Part shown: piece after piece, positions 1 to 14,000 of the stretch | Numbering within the stretch: the first letter of the stretch is position 1 | Layout of the letters: each line of letters begins with the position of its first letter | Program-made: the position numbers and the translations under genes | The notes under the pieces: model-generated | Told to the model about the DNA's origin: nothing | Databases searched by the model: none | Seen by the model: only the letters and a program-made list of their open reading frames with translations | Assembly (NCBI GenBank): GCA_026874595.1 | Contig: CM049313.1 | Coordinates: forward strand, 35,179,159 to 35,243,158 | DNA from: Sipunculus nudus | Taxonomy: Eukaryota > Annelida > Sipuncula > Golfingiida > Sipunculidae | DNA: 64,000 nucleotides | Reading direction: 5' to 3'

Positions 1-1987
1 CACCAAAAACTGAGTCAAATATGCAATACTTCTCTGATCGCTCAAGATATTTACTGCTGATAAACACCACATATTTACACATTTTTGTATTATTTACATT
101 TCTTTTAATAATCAACCGTAATTTCTGCAAAAACCTCAAATCCAGGTATATAATTATATGATCAATATTAACATACAGAGTGAAACCCTGTGCCACTTAT
201 CTAAATCATTAACAGTTTGTAGGACATAGTACATGGTTTGTGACCATTATTTCCTATAGTAAAACCTGACCTAAAGACCACCTGTGTTTAGCAACCACCT
301 TAAAATAACAACCACTTGTTCATCGTTCCATTTTTTTGCTCTTTTATCAGACCTCACTTAGATGACCACCTTGAACATGTGAACACTTTATCCAGGTCCT
401 GTAGGTGGTTGTAATTTGAGGTTTGGTTGTATGTCTTATAGTGTAAACATTCCTCCTATGATTCTACTGTAGCCATGAAAATTTACAAAATATTACAATA
501 CACTCGTGCAACCTGTCTCCAGAACCTTAAAATATTAAGGTATGGGGCTGCAAACTGCTGTAGTTAACACTGACTCAAAGGAATTTCTTAATTGTTTATT
601 TACACAACTACATAAAGGATGAATAATAAAAATCAACAGTGCACATAGAATAGTGTATGAAGTCACCAGATAGATTACTAAATCATTTAAAATATCAATA
701 GAGAAAAAAATGACCACAATTATGCACATTATATAAATTAACAATATAATATCAACAAAGCCCAAACGTTGGTCTCGACTTATATACTAAAGAGTGGAGT
801 TTTTTTCTAAAATATAATTTTTAATGTTACATTTTTACTGAACTGCAAAATCCTATAACATCTCAAACATTAAAAATTTTAATCAGGTTATTAAATTCTT
901 TTCCAGCAACATTTTTTTCTGGTAGACAATGTTTCATGTAGCTTTCTACAAGACCTATTTCCAGTATTTAGATTTTGTCCCATTTCATGTAACACATCAT
1001 CCTAGCCATTTTATGGCTTGCTCTTCATAGACTATCAGGCTGGGGACAAGGGGGGGTTGCATCCCCCACCTCCGAATTCTAGACCTATGGTATTTGATTT
1101 TCACCCTTTTCACATATGTATACCATCAGAAAGATCACTGTATCAGGTTTAAAATAGTGTATACTTTAGGGGCTTTATATGACTATAAACCATTTTTGGA
1201 CTGATATTAGATATAGGTGTTTTGAAGATAATGATACCTTTATATGGGATACCAGCTGAGAATAACAATGAAACATTACTGAAAGCTCTTAAAGTGGGCT
1301 AAATATAATCATATTTTGGTATCTAATTGTTGTATTTTTCTTGAGCTTATAAAATATGATATTTACATTAAGTACAATAACTGTTTTGATATATTGAGAA
1401 TTTCTAACAGATCTGCAGGTATCTTCATTGAATATATAATGCTGTCAGGATCACCTGTAGCCAGAGCATCTATTCTTGGTTAATCTGCCCCAGGGTTTTA
1501 CCTGTACAATCACCTGTATCTTTGGAGTACACTTCTGATGGCTTGGTACCTCTTCCATAATCTCTCAATGTAACTCTGTAATAAAGATTTCAAACCTATT
1601 AGTGACATTATTGAAGACTTGTTTGAGCGACTTTCTTCAAACTTTGCATATACACCAGGACAAGTGCAAATGAGGCATGCTATGTCAATTTTATGATTAA
1701 ATATTTTTTTGGTGAAATGTTAAGGTGCTTTAAGTTAAGTTTTCTATAGCTTGCAGAATATAGGAAATACATTTAATTTCAATTAATTTCAAAGGAGTGC
1801 TTCCAGGATGACTAATTACCTTTATTTTAAATTTGATTTATGCCCTGCAAGACAATGGAAGAGAATTCAGTGGAGCTTAACCTCAAATACAGCAAAATGA
1901 CAGATAATCAACAATACTCAGAGATGGTAAGAACCATGAATTAGTGGTTTTATGTTGTTTTCTTGTGCAGATGCAGACCTATAGGAC
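1..1987. other. Intergenic flank downstream of WDR41, no gene seen
   Basis: No coding exon, RNA gene or well-defined mobile element is supported here. The ORFs are short, AT-rich and without recognisable motifs. Around 255-436 there is a possible decayed inverted-repeat element, listed separately. A small G-run/C-run lies near 1048-1066. Confidence 0.5.
255..436. mobile_element. Possible decayed pogo/mariner-type MITE
   Basis: The left edge reads TATAGTAAAACCTGACCT followed by GACCACCT. The right edge carries the approximate inverted copy AGGTGGTTGTAATTTGAGG. Ends of the form CAGTnAAACCT are typical of pogo/Tigger-like elements. The repeats are imperfect and a TA target duplication cannot be shown cleanly, so this may be a degraded copy. 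Confidence 0.35.
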
Positions 1988-1995
1988 CTGGGGTT

Positions 1996-4236
1996 CAATG
2001 ATGTAGTCGAGTCCACAGCATCTGAGTCCTGAGTGCAGGTCTGAGTCAAGGCTACCAGGTACTCGAGTTTGAGTTAAAGTCTGAGTCCTTGAGCATCAAG
2101 TCAAAGTCCACCTTCTTCGAGTCGAAGTTTGAGTCAAGGTCCAATAAAATCTCATTATTAAAAGAAATTTAAAATAGAAATTAGAGATTACCATAAATAT
2201 TTTATGTTAGTTAACATATGTTTTTACTTGAACACTTAATAATATTTAGCTCCTGATGCAGAGCCAACGCTTGATAATAAGATTATTTTTCCTGTAACAT
2301 TCTGTTAGAAGTTCACGTACCGTAAAAAACCGCATATACGTCGAGAAATTTGTTCCCAAAAAATTAATTCAAGAAAGGGGAGTCGACTTATGTGCGGGTC
2401 TAAGCCTGAGAGGCAAAATTTTGCACGAACTTAGTCAAACTGCCGGCCTGAATGTCTTAACTGATCGACAACTAGATATCCGTTTCCGGTGAAGTCAGGT
2501 ACACAAGTCCCCCTTTCGGTCCAAAAATAGTCTAATAAGGTTTCCGAATATTTTTTTCAAATTTTGACCATTTACGCTGTTCTTTCATTTGATAATGCAG
2601 TATATTAAAATGTTTGCAATTTACATGGTTGATGACGACCAGGAAATGACCCGCGTCTAGCTATAATGAGCTTCATTCACGGCGATTAAGTACGAGTGCA
2701 AGAGGCACGGGTATTGCGTAATCAGTTGGGATTTTATCCAGGGCATCGGCCCCTGTGTAGTTGACAGCCAATTATGTTACAGTATTTCCCCACAAATACA
2801 TTTGGTGCTTGCGTAAGTTTGCAAACGTGTAAACGGTAAAAGCCTGTGGGCCGTGGTATCTGAACTACAGACATGTGACAGATGGCTGATTACAGCACCG
2901 ATTAGCGCTCACTCGGTACGGGGATGGCTTCCTGTCCCAAGAAGCCCAAAACTAGGTCACGCTGTTCACCTGTGTACTTACACGCGGGGGAAATTATCAC
3001 TCCGTTCGGAAGTTCCTACTTAAAAATCACCCCAAATCGTAGTGAATGACTGTGGCACTGAGCAAAGCTCGGGGCAAAAAATAGACCGAAGTTCAACCTG
3101 ACATGGATATCGCTATGAACAAACGAACACAAAACCTGCAAGACTTAGTCAAAATTAGTACTCCACAGAATGTGAAATATATGATTCATTCACGAAAACT
3201 TTCATCAAAAAGATAGGAAAACGGAGTTTGATCAAAGAACGACTGACGTGTTGTCCACATGTTGCCCTGGCTTCCGTGCTCTCACTCTGCGGTTCGCTAT
3301 GCTGGATAACTACGCTGCATATATGCAGTTATATCGCATGTAATTGTTCATTAGTGCGTCCGTCTGTGGAGGCAAGGAAGACCGGAGTTAATTAAAACTT
3401 GAATAAAACTGTCATTTACGGCCTTGTGTTTTCTCAGAATGTATAATAAAAATCTTAAAATTCCTGCCCTTGATCCACGGATATGACCAAGCTGAGGACA
3501 GCTAGCACTGTCACGCGGCCTTATCAGGCGACTCGCTTGGTCGCGCGTTCTTTTCAATTTAGATTATATAAAATGTAGAGAAGTCCGCAACAATCCTGTT
3601 TTAATAACACGCCTTAATAATCATGTTTTTATTGATATCTGACACAAACAATCATTAGAAGTTTAAAATAAATGAGCAATGACGGAGGGTGTGAGAAATC
3701 CCTAGGCTGTTCTATTATCGCGCACCTGCCGATTCTGGGTGTCAGACGATCTTCATTTCTGCAAAATACCTAAAGTATCGACCTGTTATATTTATTATTC
3801 TTAGAGTCTTTATGATGCCCAATAACTTTTAAATAGATTGCACAACAAAACAAATGACATTTTTACAGTTTAAAAAAAAATTTGAGTGGTATGAATGTCA
3901 AAAACGAGTGGCCAGCCATACAATTCACCTTTCCCCAGTGGCCTGTCACACTACTATCGATGGTCATGTATGCTGCTTTAGACAGGTTTTAACCTCCAGA
4001 ATGGCTTGAAAAATTTTTTACCTGATATCTACCCTGAAAATTCATACTCGACTTATATGTGAGTTTTTACGGTATATATAAATACATTTTTCGTATGTGA
4101 CAGAGCTTCCCTTCTACTGGACACGGGATGGACTCGGCATCATTTCTCAACTCTTTACTTCTGAGTACAAAAACAAGTCTGAGTCCAAGTCCCTAAAAAA
4201 GTAGACTTGAGGCCAGACTGGAGTCCCCCGTCACTG
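1996..4236. mobile_element. Non-autonomous hAT-like element with 8-bp TSD
   Basis: The element is bounded by an exact 8-bp direct repeat CTGGGGTT at 1988-1995 and 4237-4244. Its ends are imperfect inverted repeats: CAATGATGTAGTCGAGTC on the left, and CAGTGACGGGGGACTCCAG on the right read on the minus strand. Both subterminal regions are full of GAGTC/GACTC words (about 2003-2140 and 4120-4230). An 8-bp duplication with CA-starting termini fits the hAT superfamily. No transposase is present, so it would need a partner in trans. A second inverted-repeat element is nested in the middle. Confidence 0.75.
2318..4074. mobile_element. TIR element (TA-flanked) nested inside the hAT
   Basis: The left end TACCGTAAAAAACCGCATAT and the right end, read on the minus strand as TACCGTAAAAACTCACATAT, are matching terminal inverted repeats, each followed by a GTCGAG-like word. 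Both start with TA, compatible with a TA target duplication as in Tc1/mariner/pogo elements. The 1.75-kb interior has only short ORFs without recognisable domains. The base composition is less AT-rich than the surrounding hAT, supporting later insertion. Confidence 0.6.
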
Positions 4237-4244
4237 CTGGGGTT

Positions 4245-4913
4245 GGACTTAAACACATTAGGAATGATAGGTGTATCTTCTACATGAGTTTTTGAATAAT
4301 CACATTTTTAACTGAATTAAAAAAAAAGCAAGAAGTAAGTAGTTATAACATGATTTCTATTTTACTATCAGATGTTTAACAATGTTAGTGAAACAATAAT
4401 CTTACATACATTTCAAGTCATATTTTTATGCTATTTCAAAGTCTTTTATGGTCAGCTTTTTGTTCACGTGGTTTACAATTCACGATATTTGCGGAAGGGA
4501 AATAATTACAAAAATAAAAACCTAGAATTAAACACCCCAACAACACAGGTGAATATCTGTTTAAAGTGAAGCCACACTGACATGTCATATACATTATTTT
4601 TGCCTGTATTGTAAATTACTGACATTAATATTGACAGATGTATGTAAAAGACTGACATTATGAATAATATGATAACTGTAACATTTTCTGTGTATAATGA
4701 ACAAGAATTTCCACTTCTTCCCTGATCTTTTTTGTCCTTCTCAAATGGTAAAGATTTTGCAAGCATAACAAATATTTCATATATATAAACAATATGCAAT
4801 ACATAATGTGTAGTTTACTGTATTGCAAGATTGAGAAGATCAAACCATTGTGAAATCGTGAAATGTTAACCCCGCAAATATGAAGCCAACCACAGTATTT
4901 CTCAAAACAAACA
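4245..4913 (-). other. Probable WDR41 3' UTR / 3' flank
   Basis: This is the stretch immediately after the WDR41 stop codon on the minus strand. It has no further coding potential that I can support. The 3' UTR probably lies here, but I could not place its end because no convincing AATAAA is seen near the stop. Confidence 0.4.
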
Positions 4914-5012
4914 TCAGGTAGAACGTATGCCATCTTGCTCTACCTTCCACAGTAAAACCTGGCCATCAGCTCCACAGGTAACCAGCACCTCAGGACCGCA
5001 GGTAACAAAACT
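4914..5012 (-). CDS. WDR41: WDR41 exon 11 (last coding exon)
   Basis: Acceptor ATTTCAG lies just above 5012 and the exon enters in phase 0. It encodes SFVTCGPEVLVTCGADGQVL and continues LLWKVEQDGIRST before TGA (4914-4916). The VTCxAD...LLWK stretch is the final propeller blade. The human protein carries about twenty more residues after the position corresponding to GIRS, which are absent here. Confidence 0.9.
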   Translation of the reverse strand, partial: SFVTCGPEVLVTCGADGQVLLWKVEQDGIRST

Positions 5013-8000
5013 CTGAAATTATAGTTTATTGTTACTGTGGATTTCAGTATCAAAATGGTGCATTTCATAACTTAATTTTTACTGATGCTTTCAGATAGTT
5101 TATTAAAATAAGCTCTAATAAGAGCAAAAAAAACCTATAACAATGAATTATTAATCAGGCATAATTTTGTAATAAATATCCTGAGAAGATAAAATATTTT
5201 CAGTGTGAAATGGTATAACCAGTTCTATGGGAACATTTCTAATGACAATCAGCGACTTTGACAATCAATGAAACTTTCAGAAAAATGACAATTGGTAACA
5301 ATTTTTTATGATATATAATTTTATATTAAAAATTTGGATAAATAAATTTTAAGAAAAACAATATTCAGTTGACTGGAGCTCTTCAATATTTACAGAACAA
5401 TATAGCTCATGAACCATTATTAAAATTATTACAATATATGTATTGATCATTGTTATGTTTTGGTTAAACTCAATATTCTAAAAATTCTCTTTCACAATAA
5501 CTATTAATGTAATCTCACCTGTACTGCACCTGAATGGCCAAGCATCTCCCCAACAAGCTTGGCTTCATATAAATCACTCATGTTAAGAGATTCATTCCTG
5601 CAACAAATGGAATAAGAATTTATTGTGAACAGATGTAGGCCAAGCTTAATAACATCAGCAAGCTTTGAATTTGTCAGTGATTTTCATTTCTAACACAATT
5701 AAGTTACATTCACAAACATAAATACTTACAAGGGCATCAAAAAGCACAACATCCCCTTGCATGGGACCATGATTAGACTGGATGCATTAAACAGTGTGAA
5801 AAACCAGTAGGGCAGTTCTGTGACCTTAACCTTTGACCTGTTCTTCCTTTAAGGGTAGTTTTGCTATATGTGAAAGATTGAAGGTTTTGGATGAAAATTT
5901 GGACTTAAAATGCATCCATAAGCTATTGATAGTATTCTTCCTGTATGGGTGGGTGAGCTATGTAAAGATAAAAAGGTTTTGGTCACATGGTTTGGCTTAA
6001 ATATGTACACAAACCAATTTTGGACAGAAGGTAAGACACACAAACAGAGGCACTATTAGATCCACTCCAGCAACTTTGCTGCAATGGGATGATCAAAGTA
6101 AACACAGGATCATGAGACATTACCTAAGACATTACCTATGAATATATATTTCATATTCTATATTTTGTCAATGGTATTAAATTAACTGTTATTTATTGTT
6201 TGATTATTAAAATTATGTAGACCTTGGGTAGATTGCTCTTTGATTTCTGAATTCAAAGATATATAGAACAAAAATAATACAAAGGACAAGGTACTGTTGT
6301 CTTTAACAAGGGCGGTGTATAGCAGAGTATCCCCTAGCAACAGGATCAAAATTACTCCAGAGAAATTAATTAAACTGTTAGCTTGGTCAGTGTGAGAATT
6401 AGTAGGATAATCCTGTGTCTTTGAACTCTGACCATGTGACCTAAAAATCAATAGGACTGTACTTCTATTGGTAGGTCCCCATGTGTGAAAGATGGAATTT
6501 TAGGATAAACACATTGAACTAAAATGCATCCACAAACTTTTGAAACAATTTAGTAGTGACCTTGGCCTTTGACCTTCTGACCTCAATATCATTTGGCTTC
6601 CTACCCTTTATGTCAGTGAGGAATATGTGAAACATGGAAGTCTGGGAAAAAAGTTTGTAAGGTTTGGGATAAAAGTTTTACAATATCTACACAAGCTTTT
6701 GAAAGAAGTTGGTCTTCTAACCTTGACTTTTGATCTTGTGACTGACCTCATTGTTAAGTGATCTGTATGTGACACATGGAATGATTTAGTCAAACAGTTT
6801 GGCCTAAAATATGTCCATAATCCATTAGCAGAATGAGAGACAGACAGACAGAAGGACAGAAACATACAAACAAAGACATAACTATATCCCCTCATGCAAC
6901 GTTGTTGTAAGGGGACATTAACCTAGGGTCATTCTAACGACTAACTGTAATAAATAAGGTCAAAGTGACCTAATTGTTACATGATATATATCCTGATCTG
7001 ACACCTACCTCTTCATTGTACCTTTTATATCTTGATTATCAGCTGTCTGTTTGACAACTAAAGCCCACATGCGTACACTGCCATCTTCTGAACTGGACAC
7101 CAAACAGCTCCTGTGTAGGGAACTAAAACAATTAATGCTCCCTTAATATACTCCATGTGAGAGTGCATAAACTGTTTTGTTGGTCTTAGTTTTGTCTAAA
7201 TCTTGGCTTCAGTTCAGTCTTTGAGGTTCAAATCTCATCTTAAAAATCTTGGTTTTGGTTCATGTTTTCAGGTACTCTTAAAATTGATGGTTTCTGTCTT
7301 GAAAGTCAATGTCAACCTTCATATCAGATTGAAAATATGTTTTTTAAGCTTTGAAAGTCATGCATGGTCTCAGACTGGTCTGCGTTATGACCAGGGAAAA
7401 CTGATCCTGACCACATGATTAATATTTACATTTTTTTATATTACCGTTTGGTTTTAAAATTTCTGTAGATATATATATAGCCCTTATAAAATAAATTAAA
7501 ACAAGCAAATTCATGGAATTTATGTCCCCTGCTTCCCCCTCTTGTTGTCCCCTACTTACCTTGTCTATATGTTTTAGTTTTATTTTCTTGAAGATGTCTC
7601 CACAAGTCATAGTGCCTGTGTTTTAGTTATCATTGTCCCCTGGAGATGTCTCCACATGTCTTAGTTTTGTTGTGAATGGGGGAAAAAGAGAATTTTTTTT
7701 TGTTTTGGAGCAGGTGATAATAAATTTTCAGACACTTCAAAACCTAACCCAACCAAGGTATGCATGAGCGCAATCACTGAGCCAAATTTGAATGAAATCG
7801 AATAAAATATAGAAAAGTTATCACAGGGAAACAAAAACCTGACGCACAGACAAAGGGGCAATAACAGACACTGCTCTATGCAACCTTATTTTAAAATTGA
7901 AAACTTATATTGGTTTCTTTGTTAAAGTTCTGAACTTTTTATATTTTATTCAACTAATAAAATACAGACTTCAGCAATCACAGACCCAGAAATGGCAAGC

Positions 8001-11000
8001 AACAGTGTCTTGCTTTCTGTTGAGCACCTTTAACATTGTTTACTTGAATCTTGTAACCAAATCTTCTTTTGTACAGGACACAGTCACTTGAACCCTTATT
8101 TTAGGGGAAATGGGATGAAAGGGATAGAGCATAGGACAAAAGTGTGTTTTTGGCACCTCTTTTGTGATTCAAGCCACCTGCTACATCAGGTATGATTATA
8201 CACCAAATTACTGAAGAGTTATTTTCTCTTTCTCAATAAAACCTCACCCATAAATTGTGATTCAAGTGATGGTGTAGATGGAAGTACTTATTTTTCACAA
8301 AAAGCTGCTAGTTTTGTCTGATCCACTAAAACATTTTACTGTTCTTCATCCTTTCTCAGCACACTCATTGTTTCCGCCAAAACAGAGTTTTGCGGATACT
8401 ATGTTTTCAGCTGCACGCCGCCACCACCGCCGCCGCGTAGGTTTCCGGAGAACTCCTCCATAACCACTGGGCGGAATTTTACGAAACCCGGGATTATGTT
8501 CGGTCACATGTGAACTGCTGCGCCTCAATTTTGTTTTGACCTCTGACCTTTCCTCTGCGCTCTGCGTCCGTTTGTGCGTCTGTTTCCACACATAAACCCA
8601 CATATCTCGGGAACTGTTTGACGGATCAGGAAAATTTTTTGCACAATATGTAGCCCTTGGAGATCTTTATAACATACACAAAAAATGGTGGCGCCACCTG
8701 CAACCATGTTTGCACAGTGTCCATCTGTTCGTCTGCTTTGGGTTAAAATCACTCATATCTCTTCAGTGACTTGACTAATTCACCTGAAATTTGGCATGCG
8801 TATACATCCTGGATATTTTCTGATTTTGTGACAGGTGGCGCCACCTACATTCACGTTTACGCTGCAGACATCCAAGCTCATATCTCGGGAACCATTTAAC
8901 CGATCAGGAAAATTTTTTTGCACGAATGTAGCCCTTGGAGAGCTTTATAACATACACAAAAAATGGTGGCGCCACCTGCAACCATGTTTGCACAGTGTCC
9001 ATCTGTTTGTCTGCCTTGGTATAAAATCACTCATATCTCTGCAGTGACTTGACTAATTCACCTGAAATTTGGCATGCGTATACATCCTGGATAGCTTTTC
9101 TGATTTTGTGACAGGTGGCGCCACCTACATTCACGTTTACGCTGCAGACATCCAAGCTATTATCTCGGGAACCGTTTGACCGATCAGGAAAATTTTATTG
9201 CACAAATGTAGCCCTTGGAGAGCTTTATAACATACACAAAAAATGGTGGCGCCACCTGCAACCATGTTTGCACAGTGTCCATCTGTTTGTCTGCCTTGGG
9301 TTAAAATCACTCATATCTCTGCAGTGACTTGACTCATTCACCTGAAATTCGGCATGCGTATACATCCTTGATAGCTTTTCTGATTTTATGACAGGTGGCG
9401 CCACCTACATTCACATTTACGCTGCAGACATCCAAGCTCATATCTCAGGAACCGTTTGACCGATCAGGAAAATTTTTTTGCACAAATGTAGCCCTTGGAG
9501 AGCTTTATAACATACACTAAACTGGTGGCGCCACCTGCAGCCATTTTTGCACAGCTCCTGTCTGTTTGTCTGCCATGGGATAAAATCACTCATATCTCGG
9601 CAGTGGTTTGACATATCTGGCTAAAATTTTGCAGGTTTATACATCCCCGACAGCTCTCTTGATTTTATGACAGGTGGAGCCACCTGCATTCTAGTTTATG
9701 CAGCAGACATCCAAGCTCATATCTTGGGAACCGTTTGACTGATTGGGCCAAAGTTGCATGTGTATAGTTCTCACATAGCTCTTTATCATACGCAAAACTG
9801 GTGCCGTCACCTGCAACCATTTTTGCTCAGCGTCCATCTGATTGTCTGCCACGGGCTAAAACCACGCATATACATGTAGTGGTTTGACTTATCTGCCTTT
9901 AAATTTTGCATATGTATACAACTGGGACGGCTTTCTGGATTTTGTAGTAGGGGGGGCAACCTTCATACACAATTTGGCTGCAGACATCCATGCTAATATG
10001 CAACACTTCACTCTATTTCCCCTTGCCACTTAATCCATGCCTCACTTCACCCGTTCCACTCTGATTTAGGCGGATACACGTAGTCGCTTGTCGACTACCC
10101 GTATTCTAGTTATAATTCTCATTTTCTGTATCTGTCACTCCCTAGTGACTGATAAATTCATTTTTTTTATTAAAGATCTTTATCGTTTCATCAGTCTGGT
10201 GAGTAATGAGACACTACTGACCATGAATGCTGCCAGCTGACCAGGAGGACTTTGGCATGGTGCGCTGCTCTCTTCTGTAACAGCATCTTCCCAGTAGAGG
10301 AATCGTACAAACAGAAACCACAGCCCACTGCAGCCAGCAGGTACCTCTAAAATACATAAAGAGTGCCCATCATATGTCTTCTGACCTCTGACCTCATTAC
10401 ATAGGCTTTCATTTTGCATGGAATCCACTTTAGGTGAGATATTACATTGATAATATATTGGTAAGAAGTTGTATTAATTTTGGTGAAAATCAATCAAACC
10501 CTGGTAGGTTATCATGATGACACTAAAAGTTGAAGGATGGTCAGACCATGGGTATATCAGATTTCATCCTGTCTAAGATGGGAGTATAAAAATTCCCATC
10601 CTGTAAACAGGTCATATATAATGATATGAGCAGTGTCTAGCTCTCTGGCTGTATGTCTGTCTGTTTGGTAATCTTAGGCACCTACAGGAATTTGATGAAA
10701 CTCACTATAAGTATTGACCATGAGTTCAATTTTCTGCAAAAATATTCACATATTTAATTAAAACAGGTGTTTTATGTACTCTTGCTCTTGTTTATAGCTG
10801 TCATTTTCTCTCATTTTCTACACATTGAAAGTTTCTCTAAATAATACAATGTTGGGTTTTTAGGCACTGCACGTGTCAATTTTAACCCCTGCATCAAAAA
10901 TTTTTATATTGATTTTCAATAGAAACTTACCAATTTTGAGCTCCAGCTGCTTTGACATTTTTATCAAGAAGATAAAATAATACAATTTTGATCAGATTTT

Positions 11001-14000
11001 CTTTATTATGAAGTGTTTTTACCTGTTTAGCAATAAAATTCTTTTATTATCATGTTTTTCCCTGATCACATGAAATTTTTCCCAAAACATACAAAAAAAG
11101 GGGGAAAAAATTGCCCCCAGGCACTGACTTCAGAAAAAAAGTGCCTGAGAACCCAACTTTTTTTTGGCCTGGTCAAACCTTATGTAAAATGTGTCAAAGA
11201 TGCTGTACATACCTGCTGAAACACTCTTAAACTCTGAACGCTGTAGGGGTAAACATGTTCATTTCCTGCAAAGTCAGCCACAATATGATTGAAACACCTG
11301 GAAGGTACCAGTGACTCTGTGGTCCACAGTATGGTGCTGCCATCTAGTGATGCACTGGCAAACAAATCATCTACAAAGACAAAACCTGATTATGTTTGAT
11401 ATATTCTAATATGTCTAAGTTATTTTACAATGTGTAACCCTTAGTTATTAAATATGTAAGTCTTAGGTATATAATTTACATGTAATGTCTAATCAATTAA
11501 ACTGACCATGAACTTTACATAACCTTAATAGCATATTCATTTATTGAATAATCATGAGAAATACTGTTCCCTACAGCCAATCAGGTCGCTGATATTTCTG
11601 TAAGCCATCAGTAGCCTTACAATAACATGATTTGCATATTTTGTGAGACCTCTCACAAACATAACACGTGTAGTCTGTACCAGCACCTTACTCCTTAGAC
11701 AGCACGTTTTCTGGGATATTTTTTTTTTATAATCAAGGGAGACAGTATAAAAATTTCTCAGCCAAAGGTTACATGTGCCAATCCTCTGACTACTGCGTGA
11801 ATGACAATATCTTACCTGGCGCATAATTCATATGAGACAAACAATCCAAATTATAACTAAACAGTTCACAATGACTGCGGTATACTCAACACTTGAGAGC
11901 AGAGATAGAGCCTTTCCAGTTGATGACGTCATCAATGAGACATCATAGGTCATTGACCTTTGTGACGTCATGATTGTATTGTAAAGAGCTCATGCACTAA
12001 TGGGAATGGAAAGCCTTCTGTGAAGGAGCGTTTCGGGGTCACATTTTCATAATTAGGTGAAAAAGGCGGCGCATAATGGCTGTGGTGGTGAGGTCAATTA
12101 AGACATTACATTTCACTATAATTTCAGATTTATCTGTCCTGTCAAATGTTATAAAATTATATTATTAAAATGGTGAAGATAACAGTTTCTACTTCAATGA
12201 TGAGTTTGACAAAAAGGTTATTATTGCATGTTTTAACATAAATATTTGAAATCTTGGATATTTCAGAAAAGGAATAAATTACATTGTACAATACAGATCA
12301 TGGTCTAATTATTTAAAATTATATTAATATGAGTCTAAAATCAAAAGCCTGACAAATATTCATTACAGTTTCTGTATAAGCAATATCAATGATTATAATT
12401 TAATTGTTATCCTTTCAATGGAACTACTCCTGATAACGCAAAACAGTATAAAATCTGGTTTGAAAAAGCTTAAAATTACATATTTCTATCAGTGATGTTG
12501 AACCAAAATAAGTTATAAATACATATTTTCAGGAATAAATTTTGAAACTACTGAAATATAACTAATACTTAATTACAAGTATCACTTAAAAGCATAGCTT
12601 GCAAAAAATTCAAAATCTTTTAAATCAATACTATCATGAGAAGGAAGTTCTCATGACTCACCATTTATTGTCACAATAACCCGTACTGTATCTCTGTGTG
12701 GAGGTTGTAATTTCCTGGAGTGTTGGACCTGTGGCTTGCCCCCTGACCCCAGCTGTAGAGTGTATACTGTCAACTGTTTCTCTGCTGCTGTGACCAGCTT
12801 GCCTTTCTTCAGTGCATGGATTATTTTGGTATCTATAACCATATATATTTTCATCAAAACTTTGCTTAGCATGAATTTTTGTTACAGATCCACACATTAA
12901 AAAGAGTATAAGGTTTTCATGTGACTGCCAGCTGTATAAGCATTGCCAAGGGGGGCACTGTTGCTTCTGCCAGAAAGGTATGTGTTAATTCTCATTTGTG
13001 ACCTTGATTGAATGTTTGTTCACAACAACTCACACAATAATGAAAGAAATCTCCTGAAATTTTCAAGGCACCTCAGGAATGGGCCATTGAAGAATGGATT
13101 AGATTTTGGTGTGGGTCTGGATCATGATTTGTATCAAGGAAGGATTTCTAGAAATATTCACAAATGTGCAGTCATATTTGCAACAATTGAGCATAGAAAT
13201 ATGGGCTGAAAAAGTGAACGGAAACACTTGTTGGTGTGAATTATGCACCAATGAACCTGGGAATATGACCAAACTAGAATACGGGTAGTCGACAAGCGAC
13301 TACGTGTATCCGCCTAAATCAGAGTGGAACGGGTGAAGTGAGGCATGGATTTAGTGGCAAGGGGAAATAGAGTGAAGTGTTGCATATTAGCATGGATGTC
13401 TGCAGCCAAATTGTGTATGAAGTTTGCCACCCCCCCCCCCCCCTACCCACCACAAAATCCAGAGGGCTGTCCCAGATGTATACATATGCAAAATTTAAGG
13501 CAGATAATTCAAACCACTACATGTACATGAGTGATTTTAGCCCGTGGCAGACAATCAGATGGACGCTGAGCAAAAATGGTTGCAGGTGACGGCACCAGTT
13601 TTGCATATGATAAAGAGCTATGTGAGAACTATACACATGCAAAACTTTGGCCTAATCGGTCAAACGGTTCCCAAGATATGAGCTTGGAAGTCTGCTGCAT
13701 AAACTAGAATGCAGGTGGCTCCACCTGTCATAAAATCAAGAGAGCTGTCGGGGATGTATAAACCTGCAAAATTTTAGCCAGATATATCAAACCACTGCCG
13801 AGATATGAGTGATTTTATCCCATGGCAGACAAACAGACAGGAGCTGTGCAAAAATGGCTGCAGGTGGCACCACCAGTTTTGCGTATGTTATAAAGCTCTC
13901 CAAGGGCTACATTTGTGCAAAAAAATTTTCCTGATCGGTCAAACGGTTCCCGATATATGAGCTTGGATGTCTGCAGCATAAACGTGAATGTAGGTGGCGC

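Noticed and set aside
8835-9327. Repeated 70-codon ORFs (MAPPTFTF... type) in both Helitron-like arrays
   Set aside because: They recur once per 280-bp unit, vary with the unit, include no recognisable domain and overlap palindromic repeat sequence; they are by-products of the tandem array.
10180-10428. 82-codon minus ORF as the WDR41 coding frame
   Set aside because: The correct WDR41 frame through exon 8 is a different one (RYLLAAVGCG...); the long ORF is in the wrong frame and ignores the splice sites.
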